A stretch of 64,000 nucleotides of DNA from Thuidium tamariscinum (taxonomy: Eukaryota > Streptophyta > Bryopsida > Hypnales > Thuidiaceae): the NCBI GenBank assembly GCA_947034885.2, contig OX344754.2, forward strand, positions 14,216,501 to 14,280,500. Direction: 5' to 3'. This document shows, piece after piece, positions 9,088 through 21,800 of this stretch (positions are counted from its first letter, which is position 1; every line of letters begins with the position of its first letter). The translations under genes and the position numbers were made by a program. The notes beneath the pieces are model-generated. The model worked only from the letters and a program-made list of their open reading frames with translations, was not told the origin of the DNA and searched no databases.

Positions 9088-12000
9088 TAATGGCAGAACA
9101 TATGGTAGAGCTGTAGAGCATATCCATATTCTATTCTCAAGGCAGAGCATACAATTAATAGTGGCCCACTTATATATTGTATCCAAGAACAAAAGGAATT
9201 GTTGTGCCTGAATTTTTTCAAACGTGACCACTGTTGAACGGTTTGAATTTCAATTTTTTTTTGGAAACGTGGTACAAGTTGAATTATGTGCCTTTTTTAA
9301 GAATCTTAGCCACTTGATGAATTTGTCCATTGATTCTGTGTACTCTTTCCTCTATCAATGGAATTCGTCTAAAGTAACTATGTCTTTCAAGGGGATCCAC
9401 ACACATACACAAAAAAAAAATATTGTTTATCTTGATTCTTTCGTGACGTGAAGTTTTTCTTGAAGTCACGGGAAAGGCGTGGGCTGCCAATCTACCATGA
9501 TCTTTCAATTGCTTGCGTAGAAAATCTCTCGTGCAACTAGGGGCGGTGACTCTAGTAGGTGGAATACCAGCGGTCCTCCCCTTGTGTGTTTCTCCTAATT
9601 TGATTCCGTTCTTTTGTTTACTTTTGCTCTTTTCTTTTTTTTGACCAGCCGTATGACTTGGCTGTTATGTTTCTCTTTTTAATGCAATTCATGGTGTTTC
9701 CATTTGCTAGAGAAAGAAAGAAAAAATCTCTTGCGTAACTGATGACAGGCACGCTCCACCAGCTGAGCATGGACAGAGCTTGAAAATCTGAACTTCAGGA
9801 GCCGGAGTCCAACCTAAGTATGATCAGTGTAATTTTTTCACTAATAAAACTAAAACAAAATCAATAATACGGAATCATGGATGTATTCGCCACCTCTTTC
9901 TCTTTCTCATGTAAAATGTGCAACCCAAATGGATCATAAACAAGTGTCCGATCGCCAAATGAGCTCTCTTGTTAAACCCCCGAAAATCACGTACCTCTGC
10001 TAAATTGTCGTCGAGGCATTTCCTCAGAATCAATGTGACGCAGCAGGACAGATCGAAGTACCCCACAGGAAATACGATATGCAGGTGTTGAATGCATGCC
10101 CCAGATAGACGGATCTGTCAAGAGGTTTGAATTCCTCAGGTTTCCGAATGAATTATTAGAGGTTTAAGTTAGTACTGTAGCTTGCGGTGGAGTTTATACT
10201 GTATCTTCGTTTCCTCAGCATTGGGCTTGCCCACCCCATTTTATTTAAAAAATAAAGTGCTCGATCAGTAGGAGCTAAGTTTTGTTCAAGCTATTAATTA
10301 ATTTAGTTTTTTCACCCATCTGTTTTGACTCTCGTCGCACACAGTTGTTCAATTCTGCCTCGATTTGCCTTGGTTTTTGTTTCGTATAGAGGATCAATTC
10401 ATTGATCTAAGGAAAACCCTTTTCCTATACGTTGCCCCAGACGTTCGATCAAGCTTAGTCCGACCAAACCCAATCGATTTCGTAATAATCAATCCTGCAT
10501 TCCTCCATGCATGTCGACGTACCTAGTGCGTTGACCTTGAGTCTATCCCACGGCCGTTATCTGCGCAACTTTAATTTAATATTAGAATGCATATTGGAAT
10601 GCCCGCCGTTTCTCATTCTAGCTAGGGTAGGATGATCATACATAATTGGGGAAGCTGGATCGGAGAAAGCCCTGCCTGCCCTGGAACGCATTAATCTCGT
10701 ACACGCAATCCAGGCATTCTTCGATTAAGCTGAAACGAACGTTCCTGACCGCCTGGCAGGTGTAGCCCAATTCAATCCATAATTTTCGTAGTACGTACGC
10801 TAAAGGCAAAACACTCATTCCCGCACCAGTTCCTTGTAGTGGACCGTAGATTCACTCAAATGCGTCAGTAGCCTTCCTTCATGAGTTCGACACATGTATG
10901 ATTGAAATTTGCTGACACAACTGAAGGACACATAGGGAAATTTGGTTGGTTGAGTGCTGATATCCTAAGAATCTTTGCCACTGGAGGGCTTCGTCCTTTG
11001 GCTCTGTGTATTTTTTCCTCTGTCAATGGAATTTGTCCATGTGTTACTAGAGAGAGAAAAAAAAACCTTGTTTTTCTTGATTTTTTCGTGAAGTACAACT
11101 TTTCGTGCAGTCACGGGATAGGCGTGGCCTGCCAATCTGCCATGATCGATCAATTGCGTTGAAAATCTCTTGCGCAACTAGGGGCACGTACGGACTCTAG
11201 TAGACGGAATACCAGGGGTACTTCCCTTGAATCTGTCGGTTTCAAGATTCTAGCTTAATTCCGTTCGATTGTTTTTCTTTTGCTCTCATCTTTTTTTACC
11301 AGTCGTTGGTGTTTCCATTTGCTAGAGAAAGAAGAAAAAATCTCTTCCGTAACTGTTGCCGGGCAAGCCCAACCAGCTGAGCATGGACAGAGTTCGAGAG
11401 TTTGAACTTCAAGGGCCGGGCTGTCCAACTCAAGTATGATCAGTGTGATTTTTCTCTAAATTAAAACGAATAACATGGAATCATGCGTGGATGCAGTTTC
11501 GCCACCTCTTTCTCATGTAAAGTATGCATGTGACCTGGAATTAATCATGAATCACGATTAATACGTGATCGCCAAATGAGCTCTCTTGTTAGAGCCCCGG
11601 AAGTCGATCAACACTGCTTTATTAGTTGTCGTCGAGGTGTTGAATGCATGCCCCGGATAAACTGATCTATCAAGAGGTTTGAATTCCACAGGCTTCCAGA
11701 GGTTTAAGTTAGTACTGCAGCTTGCAGCCTGCTCGCACATATTTAATTTGTAAAATGAAGTGCTCGGTCACTAGAGGCTAAGTTTTGTTCAAGCTATTAA
11801 TCAATTGATTGTTTTTCCCCCATCTGTTTTGACTCTCGTTGCGCACAGGTGTTCAATTCTGCCTAGCTTGGTACGCCTTGGTTTTTGTTTCTGAAAATAG
11901 AGGATTGAAGGAAAAACACTTTTCCTGTTGCCCCATGCCAGACGTTCAAGCTTAGTTCGATATCGATTAGACCCAATCGATTTCCAAACAGTCCTGCATT

Positions 12001-12296
12001 CCTTCATGGATGTCGACCTGGTTCATTGACCTTCAGTACCTCTGCCGTTATCTGTGCATCTTTAGTATTAGAATTAGAATGCACATAATGGGAATGCCGT
12101 TTCTTATATTCGATCATTCTAGCGAGGGAGGGATTATCATTATTGGGGAAGCTGTACGTATCGGAGAAAGCCCTGCCTGCCCTGGAACGCATTAATCTCA
12201 TACCCGCAATTCTGGTGTACCTTGAACTGAGACGTCCCTGACATGGCCTCCTGGCAGGTCTAGCCCAATTCAAACCACGATTTTCGCAGTACAATA

Positions 12297-12622
12297 GGTA
12301 GAAGGCTCTTAAATGGAGCGGGTTCTAAAATGGTGCCCTATCTTAAATGTACAGTAGTTGTACATGTTGCTTTTTCATAGCCTTCAGCAGTGTACTGACA
12401 GTGTACATTGTAGCTAGGGCACCATTTTACAGCCCTATGCCCTTTCAACTTCAAAATTTGATAACTAATTCAAAAAAGCTCAGAAAAATATGAAACGACT
12501 TAGGTGAGATGTCAATTCTACTTGTTTTTTCAAGGAAAATTTACTGATAAATATTTTTAGAGGTTTTATCTCCCTGAAATCCTGTTTCAGCCCTAAGATG
12601 GTCCATTATAGGACCTCTTACC
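12297..12622. mobile_element. Family Q MITE, 326 bp (Q1)
   Basis: The ends are GGTAGAAGG and CCTCTTACC with TA on both sides. Block C lacks it at the same site ('agtacaaTAttgcat' near 43500), which proves insertion with a TA duplication. The interior matches Q2 (43839-44166) in opposite orientation. Confidence 0.92.
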
Positions 12623-12743
12623 TATTGCATAGTGCGAACTCAAGTTTGTGGGATGGGAGTTTTTGCTCTCACATAAGTTACTCTTAATTACGGGAGCTAT
12701 CGTGCTGTGAAAAAGTTAAACTTGAAACCTTGAAATGCATGTA

Positions 12744-13016
12744 AAGTGGGTACACCCAAAAGCGCCTTGTTCCTAAAAGCGCCATTTACAGTGCACATAC
12801 ATTTCCAAAATCAGTCATGTTCACAGACTGAAGATGGCGCTTTCAGTAACAGACTTTGACTATTAATAACTTTTGCATACGATATCCAAATCCTACGTTC
12901 TTTGGTGCATTGGAACATGCTTTCACTTGCCAACAAGACTACATAAAAATTTGAACTAATTAATAGCATGAACTAGGCTCAGTATGAATAAGTGGCGCTT
13001 TTGGGTGTACCTACCT
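12744..13016 (-). mobile_element. Family M MITE, 273 bp (M1)
   Basis: The terminal repeats match AGGTGGGTACACCCAAAAGC with TA flanks (first TIR base pair mutated). The element is absent from block C at about 43620, where 'gcatgTAagc' remains. The interior is inverted relative to the copies at 46089, 48944 and 56272. Confidence 0.9.
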
Positions 13017-13964
13017 TAGCTCAGTTGTTTTTTGAAGAGCTAGGTCAAGCTCGGCGATGTGTGTCGTGGGAACTGAACTTCGCAGCGATGAGTGACGTGG
13101 GTGGTTGTTGTACATGCCTGGTTAGTGAAGCTTCAGCTAAGTTAGCTACGATCGCGGTTCTCGAGAGTGTCGCTCCACTAGGCCGAGTTGAATTGCTGTA
13201 AGTCTGGTGCAGCGCTCAGTTCTTACATTACAGGATGCATCAAGACTCCGGATCCGATTCACACGTCGGGGATCACCATCAGCAAAGGTAGCGCTGGGGC
13301 ACTGGCATTTCAGGCCGTAAGTTCAACTGAGTTAGCACATGACTTCATGTCCCTCTTTCGTCAGCTAAGCAACAAGTTGAAGGTCTATGGAGACAACCCG
13401 GAGAATGCATGTTTTCTGTGAAAAAAGCTCAGGAAATTAGAGGGCAGATAGCATAACATTCAGTAGCACTCTGCAGGGCTGCCTTCCCAAGGAGGGCCAC
13501 ATCATTCCATCCAAAAGGATGAAATGGTGTGGGATATTCCACACCAAATCAGTAACTTTTATTCAACAGCAAGGCAAAGCAGCAACGTGTCAGAGTTTCA
13601 GCTTGAAATTCGTGGATGACTCTGCCTGCTTGGTAGAAAAGGCAGAGTCTCTTCTTACTACTGAATGTTATGAGGGTAGTCAATTGTTGACCCTAATTAA
13701 CCGAAGGGGACAAAAAGCATCGTCGCAGTTGTGTACTCTGTTTTTGGAGGGATAGTTTTGATAGTGAGGCAGAGGTATCCACCCGAAAGACAGATTGTGT
13801 AATTTTTTAAGAGAAACAATAAATTTCCCCAGATCTACACCACCTCAGGTTTTAAAAATAATAATTAATTCAAATTAATTTCCTTCTTCCCCCCTCTTTG
13901 TAATTTTGAGGACCTAGTTAACTTGACAATCAATATGGGATAATTCAAAATCTTATATTGTGTA

Positions 13965-14085
13965 TCCCATATTCATATCCATATCCACTCCCATATCTAT
14001 ATTTATATTTGTATTTAATAATCAAAATTTATACCATATCCATATTTGGTATCATATTTGTATTCATATAATATCAATATCCATA
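13965..14085. repeat. Imperfect CATATC-type repeat, copy B
   Basis: A pyrimidine/AT run of 'catatccatatccactcccatatc' type is present in nearly the same form at 44683-44803 in block C. It lies at the right edge of the shared block. Confidence 0.7.
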
Positions 14086-14098
14086 TTAGTAAAGGGGG

Positions 14099-14836
14099 CA
14101 CTAACCCCTCTACAAAACTAAAATTATTATGATTTTTGAAAGCCCAAAAGTGCTTTGAGCCCAAAACCAATGTCTAGACTCTTCTAATTCTAATCATTCA
14201 AGAAACTACTTTCCTTATTGGTACTTCTGGAAAACTTTATGACACTTTGGGACATGTATCATGACTTCATTAGTCCCAACTTGAAAATTAGGAAAAAGTA
14301 CATTCCAAGCTTTGACTAGAAATCTCTTCTAGCCTTGGTTGGAAAAAGGCACATCTTACAAGTTGGATGTAGATCTTTAGTCAACCCGGAGACAACCTGG
14401 AAAATGCATAGGTAGAGGTCGGATAGGGTAGTCAATTGTTCTCCAAATTAATCAAGCTTGTGTATGGCAATGGCATTGGAAAGACACTTCCACCTACACT
14501 TAGGAGATCATACATAGTAGTCAAGATTTGTGGTCCTTGCCAAATAATTAAGTTAAGTTCAAAAGAGAATGTAAGATATGCTTTAAATAATAGATACATT
14601 TTTCTAAAAAATATCATATTATGAAAATTATTTTTTCAATAAATTTGACATTTTTTGTTTAAGTTTTTTTTGCTAATCTTGATAATTGTATACAATAGAC
14701 TATTAATATCAAATTTCATCACCAACAAATTTCAAAGATCCTTCTTATATTCTAATATTTTATAGGGATAGAAAAATTGCAAATTAAATTTTAATACATC
14801 GATGATTCCATGGCTATAGAGAAAAAAAGGAGTATG
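14099..14836. other. Non-coding stretch right of block B
   Basis: The sequence leaves homology with block C at about 14110, where C continues into repeat U. No frame, repeat or RNA gene is recognised here. Confidence 0.5.
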
Positions 14837-15952
14837 GGGTGATTGCAAGAAACACTAGTTCTATTTCCTGTTACAATTGGAATGACATTGTTCTTTTTTG
14901 CTATAACTTTTAAATTAAAATATTCAAGAATATAAATAATTAGTCAACCTCTCTAAATTCATAGTTTTTACATCCTTTATTTTCCAAAAATCAAAAATAA
15001 TAATTTTATATTTAAAATTAATTTTTATTGATTTATCACAAACTGAGGTTTAGAGGGTTTTACTACATTAGGGGTCGTTGCAAGAAACATTTACCAATTT
15101 TGTCTCAAAATGGCTTTTTTCCATGAGTCTTGTAACTTTTGGAATATTTTTTTAATAAAATAAAATATGGATAATTTGAAGAGCAATGAGAATATTATGT
15201 CTCTTAAAATTCAGACCTAAGAAAATTTACCTCTAAAAGTTATGCACAAAAAAAGGACAATGGAAAATACAATGAAAATAGACACTTTTTTCTTTGATTT
15301 TTAAAAATAGTAAATTTGGAACGAAGGTGCACCTTCATTCCAAATTTTAAGTCAAAAAAAATAAAGATGAAAAAGTTATGAGCAAAAAACTACCTAGTAA
15401 AGGTTAAGGGGACAAAAAAAAAGGACAAATGTTTCTTGCAATCACCCTTAGGAGTCTCCAAATTTAATGATGTAAAGTTGAAATTTTCATGGTGCATCTG
15501 TATAATAGGAAAGTATATTCCTACTAAAGGAAATCTAAAAATACATTATTTAATGTCCTCCACATACGTGCAAACAATGCTCACTCCTATTGCATACAAT
15601 TTCTACTCATTGATGATGGTGCTAAGATTATTTTTTTCATGGAATCTCATCACCATCAACTCTTTCTAAATGGACAATTTTTAGATTTGAAAAAAAGAAC
15701 TTTTCCTATTTTTTACAAATTAAAATGTAAATATGCCCATTTTCATGAGATTTTCTACTTTTCTAATTCTCCTACTTAGAGAATTTTCCTAAGCTTTTCC
15801 TTTGTAGGTTACCTTCTTCTTTAAGGTATATACATTGGACATATTTTTTGTATTTTTTTTAAATTGATTTTCTAATTAAATAGTACTCCCGAAGAAAAAA
15901 GCATCCATTTCCAAAAAGCTACGAAAAATGGACAGTGTTTCTTGCATGACCC
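14837..15952. mobile_element. Family X element (X1) interrupted by X2
   Basis: The left end is GGGTGATTGCAAGAAACACT and the right end AGTGTTTCTTGCATGACCC. Without the nested 377-bp X2 (15071-15447) it measures about 740 bp, matching X3, X4 and X5. It is non-coding. The ends starting GGG fit PIF/Harbinger-like elements, but the target site here is unclear (TAT on both sides). Confidence 0.75.
15071..15447. mobile_element. Short family X element (X2) nested in X1
   Basis: The ends are GGGGTCGTTGCAAGAAACAT and ATGTTTCTTGCAATCACCC. TTA occurs on both sides (15068-15070 and 15448-15450), the target duplication typical of PIF/Harbinger (Tourist-like) MITEs. It is half the size of the other copies. 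Confidence 0.8.
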
Positions 15953-15956
15953 TATA

Positions 15957-16726
15957 GGGTGATTGGAAAAAAGACTCTAATACCATTTTTCCTCATGCTT
16001 GGAATAATAAAGTTGTCATCCAACAAAGCTTTTGAAGCATTAAAATAATTAATTTGATATTTTTGTTGAAAATGTCAAACTTAATAGCAAAATTTGAAAT
16101 CTTTGTTTTTCATAAATTTTCATAAATTATTTTATATTTAAATTTAAGTTAAGCTAATTTGTCAAACATTGCAGTTTAAGATTTTTTAGTGTTAGGGGTG
16201 CCCAAAATTAAAGATCTAGAGCTAATATTTTGTAGTATATTCCTACACTAGGTGGACATGTATTTATCCAAAAGAACTTAAGAAAATGTTATTTTATACT
16301 TCTACATGTGTGCTAATAAGACTCTCTTTAGCCCACACTTCTAAACATTCAAAATGGTTTTAAGATCATTCTTTGGTGAAATCTCTTCATAGATCTTAAA
16401 ACCATTCTTTGGTGAAATCTCTATCTTAAAACCTTCCAAATTGTAATTTTCACGTTTTTTGAAATTCTCTTTCCTATTTAAAAAAAATAAAAATGTGAAA
16501 GTGTCTATTTATTTGAAAATTTGTATCACTTTATCAAGCACTCTATTTTTTGAATATTTTCTTACAAGCTACATTTTTTTAGCAAGATGTCAAATATGGT
16601 GACATAAAATTTATAATATTATACTCATTAACCACATTTTATCTTTTTTTAAATTCAAATAGTCACAATACAAGTAGTAGAGAGCCAAATGCTATAGAAA
16701 ATGACTAGTCTTTCTTGCAATGATCC
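15957..16726. mobile_element. Family X element (X3), directly next to X1
   Basis: It starts GGGTGATTGG four bases after X1 ends and finishes at TCTTTCTTGCAATGATCC, about 770 bp. A 36-bp internal direct repeat around 16360-16440 ('cattctttggtgaaatctct' twice) explains part of the extra length. Confidence 0.7.
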
Positions 16727-17164
16727 TATGGTATGGATTAGTCAAACTTAGATTGAATATAATAATTTCAATAAGACACCTCAATTTTTGTAGATAAGGG
16801 ACTAACAATGTTATTTAAGGAATAATATTATGACATTTAAACCAACTTTTGTCTTTGAGGCATTCTTGAAAAAATCATACTTTTAAATTATGTATGATAG
16901 ATCACAAACAATAAATGAAATATTTCATGTTTATGAATTTACACTTTATAAATATTAATTGCATAATTTCTACTCCAATGTAGTATATATGAAAAAGTAC
17001 TTACAAGTGCAATTAAATTGAAATAAATGGAGATGGAAGTAGGGCTCAGCATTTTCAAGATAGCCACCATTTAATAGATTCCACAAAATCTTGCATTGGT
17101 TTTTAATTAATGCTCATTTGTTTTGAGGCACCACTATGACAAAAGGGTCAATTTTCAAACAAAA

Positions 17165-17415
17165 GGCCTTATTTGTTATATTGAGACAAAGTGTAGTCTC
17201 AATTTTATTGTCGACTCAGAGATAAAAGGTCATAACTCTTCAATTTTGAGACTATTTGATAATTTGAGACTTTAATATAATAATATATATAAAAACCTTT
17301 GATTGCCTAAAGGTTGCACTCTCATTTTATCGTCAACTCAATGATAAATGACTAAAATTGTTTTAGGGCTGAAGTCTCAAAATGCGTATACTGTCTCATT
17401 TTAACCAATAAGGCC
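17165..17415. mobile_element. MITE of about 250 bp with GGCCTTATTTG ends
   Basis: The left end GGCCTTATTTGTTATATTGA mirrors the right end TTTTAACCAATAAGGCC, and the 'gagac' motifs just inside also mirror each other, giving inverted repeats of about 50 bp with mismatches. The right flank is TTA; the left flank is not clear. The type resembles PIF/Harbinger MITEs. Confidence 0.7.
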
Positions 17416-17661
17416 TTACAAACACAATAGTAAATTGACAAGAACTCTCATAGCACTAACTCCAATGTTTTGTACCTCAATATTGTTGCCAACATATAAC
17501 CCTATTAGTTGTTGGATAAAAATTAGTAAAATATATGATTAACCATAAGTGATTTTTAATTTTATTAATTTTAGATAAATATTATATTAGAAGTTGAAAT
17601 GATGTAGTATTGCATCAATGCTTTATAGAGGATCATATATAATAAAAAAATAGGAAAAAAG

Positions 17662-18393
17662 GGGTGATTTAGGAATGTAATGTTTCTAATGCACACATAG
17701 TCTCTACAAGAAATACATGCCATTTTTGTCTCAATGAATGTTGCGACTTTTGGAATGAATTTTTTTCAAATAAAAAAAAATATGAATAGTTTGTAAATCA
17801 TTTAATACAATATGTTTATAAAGATTTTGATATGCAAAAATGTATCCCTAAAAGTTATTTACAAAAATAAGGCAATGAAAAATGCCAAAAAAATAGACAC
17901 TTTGAAGTTTGATTTATTAAAAAATGATTTAAAATATATATAAAATAATAAAATAATAAAATAATAAAGTCCCTTTTTTGTAATTTGAAGGTGCTCTTTC
18001 TACACCATTTTCATCTTTGGATGAAGTTAATTGTATTCTCTATACTTGTGCAAAGGGAGTGCATTGTGTGTACTTGTGGAAGGTGGAAAATTTTATTATT
18101 TCTATAAAATTCTCTTTGAAGACAAGTTTGAGAAAATTTATTAAAAATTCTTGTCTTCTAGTTTTGAGCTTCAAATTTACATATTGGGGCCTAAAATAGA
18201 ACCACCCTTCAAATGGCAAAGCTAGACATTAAATTTGAGGTAATAAAAATAATAAAATAATTTTAAGAGAATGTAAAATTACTCAACATCTACAACTACT
18301 ATCACCTACCTTCATTTTAGGGTTCATGTAAAACTAACTTACAATTTAAAAGTTATGTTCAAAAGAAAGAAAAAGTGTTTCTTGCAATCACCC
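17662..18393. mobile_element. Family X element (X4), 732 bp
   Basis: The ends are GGGTGATTTAGG and GTGTTTCTTGCAATCACCC. The interior shares the phrase 'aaaagttat...caaaaataaggcaatg' with X1. An AATA microsatellite sits at about 17935-17965. Confidence 0.7.
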
Positions 18394-18622
18394 ACCATTG
18401 CTTTTAAGTGTAGTTGAAATTAATCTATTTTTTCAGTGAGTTTAGTTGGATGGAAAATAATGCAAAATCCAATAGGACCATGGATGACAATGATATGATG
18501 GCAAATGAGCCTTGTAAGCAAGTTTTCTTTTAACTACAATTAGTTTATTGCAGAAAGTAAAAGTTGTTCAAAGCTTTGTGATGAGTACCTTATTGGTTGT
18601 ATTTTAGGTGTTGTTATGTAAT

Positions 18623-19549
18623 TCCTATAGTCCCATTGTTCCGTTAAGGGACAAAATGGAATTTGGACAAGACCTTTCAATGTCAAGATTTGTCATAATT
18701 TTTTGAAACATTTTGTGAAGGCAGGAAAACACATTAGGTTTGTAGGAATATATATATATATTTATTTATTTATCTCAAGGAGTACTTGAGAGCAAAAATT
18801 ATAGTAGGAAAAGAACTTCCTTTAGGTGTAGTGGTATAAAACCCTTCGTACAAAAAAAATAATTTAAAAATAATTGTTTCATATGGATTGTAATTTTATG
18901 TACACAGGAATATTTTATTCACTCTATTTGGATTTGTTATATGAAAGTTATGAACAATCCTATTTTCCAAGCAATTAGAGAATCTTCTTGAAAAACTAAC
19001 TTGTAGATTTCATTTTTAAATTTATTTTTCTCATATTTTGAAAAAAAATTGTATGACAAGGTTATGTATGCATGTTTGTTGAAACAATTTTACCTTTAAG
19101 ATTATTGAGTTTAAATCCCATCTTAGAATTATTTTCAATTTAGTTTTTCATCCATCGTTAGTTAGGCTTACTTAAACTTAATAATTTCTTAAAGAATGAA
19201 AATCAAGTTTTTGTTATTTTTAAGAAAAAGTTTAGACTTTTGACTTAATTAACACACCAAATTTTGGATTCAAAGTTTGTTGTGTAATGACTTTCAACAC
19301 ATTATTGCACTTGAAGTCATGTAAAATTGCAAGTCAATGTCCAATTTTTTTCTAAATTTGAATGCTAATATCTTTTAAATTTGTATAGTCAAACTTCATT
19401 AGAATTTTACTACATGATCTCAGATAAGTGAAATATATGATTTTATAGTTATATTTTTTAAATATTGTTATTTGCTTTCTTAGGTGAATGCTACAAAATT
19501 GGCAATTTTGAGTAGTTTTGATAAGAAAATGGCCTTGAGACTGTAAGGG
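18623..19549 (+). mobile_element. Family P element, diverged (P4), 927 bp
   Basis: The interior follows P1 (47439) along its whole length. The ends are decayed: GTAA-TTCCTATAG on the left and CTGTAAGGG-TTGA on the right. The length is the same as the better copies to within a few bases. Confidence 0.7.
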
Positions 19550-21777
19550 TTGATTCTTTTTAATGTTACTATTATATTTTGATTCTACATTGTAAATGTT
19601 TTAATATTGTTCAAGCTCATTGTTGTATCTTACTTGCATATTTTGACTATGAGTCATACTTGTGTTGCTTAGGTGGGTTGGATCATTGGATGTGGTTGTC
19701 CATATGCTTCATCACATCTTGTGGTTTGTGACAAGTGTTACTTGCTTGAATATTTGTAATTTTAAAATTATATTGGTGATTTTTGATTGTATGTTGGTAA
19801 GGGTAAGTAAATGTATGTTGTGTATACATGGATTGGTTGACGGGGTGCTATTATGTGAGCTTAGAAGTATGAATCTTTAAGCCTAAGAGATTATACACCT
19901 ATGATATAAGTGTCTATATTATAGTAACCTTCTATGATAATAATGCACATATGGTATAAATATCTATATTATAGGTATTTAGGTTACTAGACCTTCAATG
20001 TTTGCATGATATCTACTTATATATATGCTCAAAGGTTACATGCTCACACTTTCATGCTCACATACTAGCATCATTGGATATGCTCATTACATGCTAGAAC
20101 TTGTGATTATATGTAGATAAGATTTTACATATGTTTATATTGTGATTAAATGTATTGCTAAGATGTATATACCTATAAGTTGTATATGTTGAACCTTCAG
20201 CTTTTTGGTGTGATTTTACCAATGCCATCCATGTGGGGGTCTAAATTAGTCAAATCACACTTAAAGTAGCCCAAAAAGATTCACATCCAATAAAATCTGC
20301 ACTATAACTCTTTTTAGCTATTTTTTTTAGCTAATCTATTAATTATTGGTGTTTTAGTCCTTTTTGACTATTACTTCAAGTCATCTTGAGACTACTTTTT
20401 GTATTCATCAAATAATTAAAAATTATTTACTAAAATTGAAGTTCAAATGTTAGCTTGTCAATTTTTTCAATGGTAGAGAAGGGGTTTAATTTCTATTAAT
20501 GTGATTGAATCCAATAGTGTAAAATATTCATATGACATAGACTAAAAAGGAAATCTTTTACGACAATTTGAATACTTTCTATTTTTTCTTACATTCAAAA
20601 GTAAAAACTTGTGAACACCTTCATTTATTATAAAAATAATCAAAATGATGATTATGTTAAACCAAAAAAATGTATATATTATTCACTTCAAGGGCCCTAT
20701 ATAAGCTATTATTGGAATTGGATGTTTAATTTCTTTTGGAGTACATCTATAATTTGTTGAAAATAAATTAGTAATTTAAATATTACACTATTTTGTATTT
20801 GAAAATTAATCACTAAAAATCCTTTTTAATAGTTTTATGCTCGAGAACTATAAAAATTTAGATAGAAATATTCTTTTTAAGATTGTATTCTATTACAAAC
20901 ATTAAATGTAGTCTTAAAGTTGGTGATTTATATTCTTCTGAGAATTTTGTCTAAGAAAAAATTTCTCCAACTTATTAAAGGGATTCATTACAATATTATT
21001 CATTTATGAAGTTATTAAAAATATGACAACATCAAAGTAACTTGGAGCTCTAAAATTTCCAAAAAAATTTCTAGACCTAGTTTTAATAAAATAATGGTAT
21101 TGGTACCTTTGAATATGATTTAATCAAAATTTGATTCTTTTTTACAACTGACATAGCTTCAAACTTATTACTATGTCATTATAAGAAATGGTTTCCTAGA
21201 ATAAAAGAGAAATGAGAAAATTCTTGGTAAATTAAGGGCAACAATGGCGATGAGGCAATGAGGTAAAAAAAAGGTAAACATAATATTTGATTAATACATG
21301 CTTGGCCCTTCCCATCAAAAATCTACAACCGTTTGATTAAGTACTAGAAGACTAGAAGATAATTCAACACACGCAATCAAGTCATTGATCAAATCTCTTC
21401 TTGGAAACCTAAGCTGTTGATGTTGAAGCAAGAAAAATTTGGACCCCCATCTTTTGACATTGATCTTGATACATATACTAATATAGATACAATACATGTA
21501 CAAATTGAAGAAGCAAATTGTTGAAAAGACGTGAAAGAAGTGAAAGTTCAATGGGAGAGATTGATTTGTTTAACCCATAAACGTGGACATGGACGTTTGG
21601 TGTCTGATGAATGACAAGGGAGTTTCGTGTACAGAACAAAAAACACAACTATTCATCCCCGGTTATAGGGGTGGAAAGGAGAAATCTTCTCCTTTGCTTT
21701 AACTTGCAATGAGTGGTTTTCAAATTTGATATACCAATGATGCACATGGTATCAAAATGCATCATTTTCCACGATCA
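19550..21777. other. AT-rich intergenic stretch
   Basis: No gene is recognised. A short direct repeat (a 'tataagtgtctatattatag' type phrase at about 19897 and again near 19955) and runs of A/T are the only structure I see. Frames are short and unconserved. Confidence 0.4.
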
Positions 21778-21800
21778 CCCATCCGTCCTTTAAGGGTTAC
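21778..21800. mobile_element. Orphan right end of TTAA-type element
   Basis: CCGTCCTTTAAGGG-TTAC matches the right end of P3 (58724-58741) and mirrors the orphan end at 7066. No left partner was found. A C9 run follows immediately. Confidence 0.3.

Larger units (their letters stand above)
7966..10800. repeat. Duplicated GC-richer block, copy A
   Basis: The block has more GC than its surroundings. 7970-9110 (minus the N2 insertion) aligns with 40970-41575, and 9300-10800 aligns with 10965-12295 (copy B). Short frames on either strand are not conserved between copies, so I do not call a gene. It contains the minus-strand promoter candidate near 8660. The segment around 10015-10080, present in A and C, is deleted in B. 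Confidence 0.7.
855..14098. repeat. Segmental duplication, copy 1
   Basis: Collinear with 31530-44825: 3' flank, ankyrin gene, its upstream region, promoter candidate and GC-richer block, all in the same order and orientation. The interruptions are MITEs and other insertions specific to one copy. The two genes start 30.4 kb apart, and the right ends of the blocks are 30.7 kb apart. Confidence 0.85.
10801..14098. repeat. Duplicated block, copy B
   Basis: It starts at the 'aggcaaaacactcattcccgc' motif and is nearly identical to 41580-41720 plus 42090-44818 (copy C), except for MITEs Q1 and M1 and small indels. It resembles copy A less closely. A deletion of roughly 80-100 bp near 11633 separates it from A and C. 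The right end is a run of CATATC-like repeats (13965-14085). It has no conserved reading frame. Confidence 0.85.

Noticed and set aside
12004-12294. 96-codon minus-strand frame in block B
   Set aside because: The counterparts in A and C differ by frame-breaking indels. No motif.
13022-13420. Exon-like stretch with GTAAGT donor and TTACATTACAG acceptor
   Set aside because: The implied introns would be about 26-36 bases, too short for plants, and the joined frame soon meets a stop. The splice-like motifs are probably chance.
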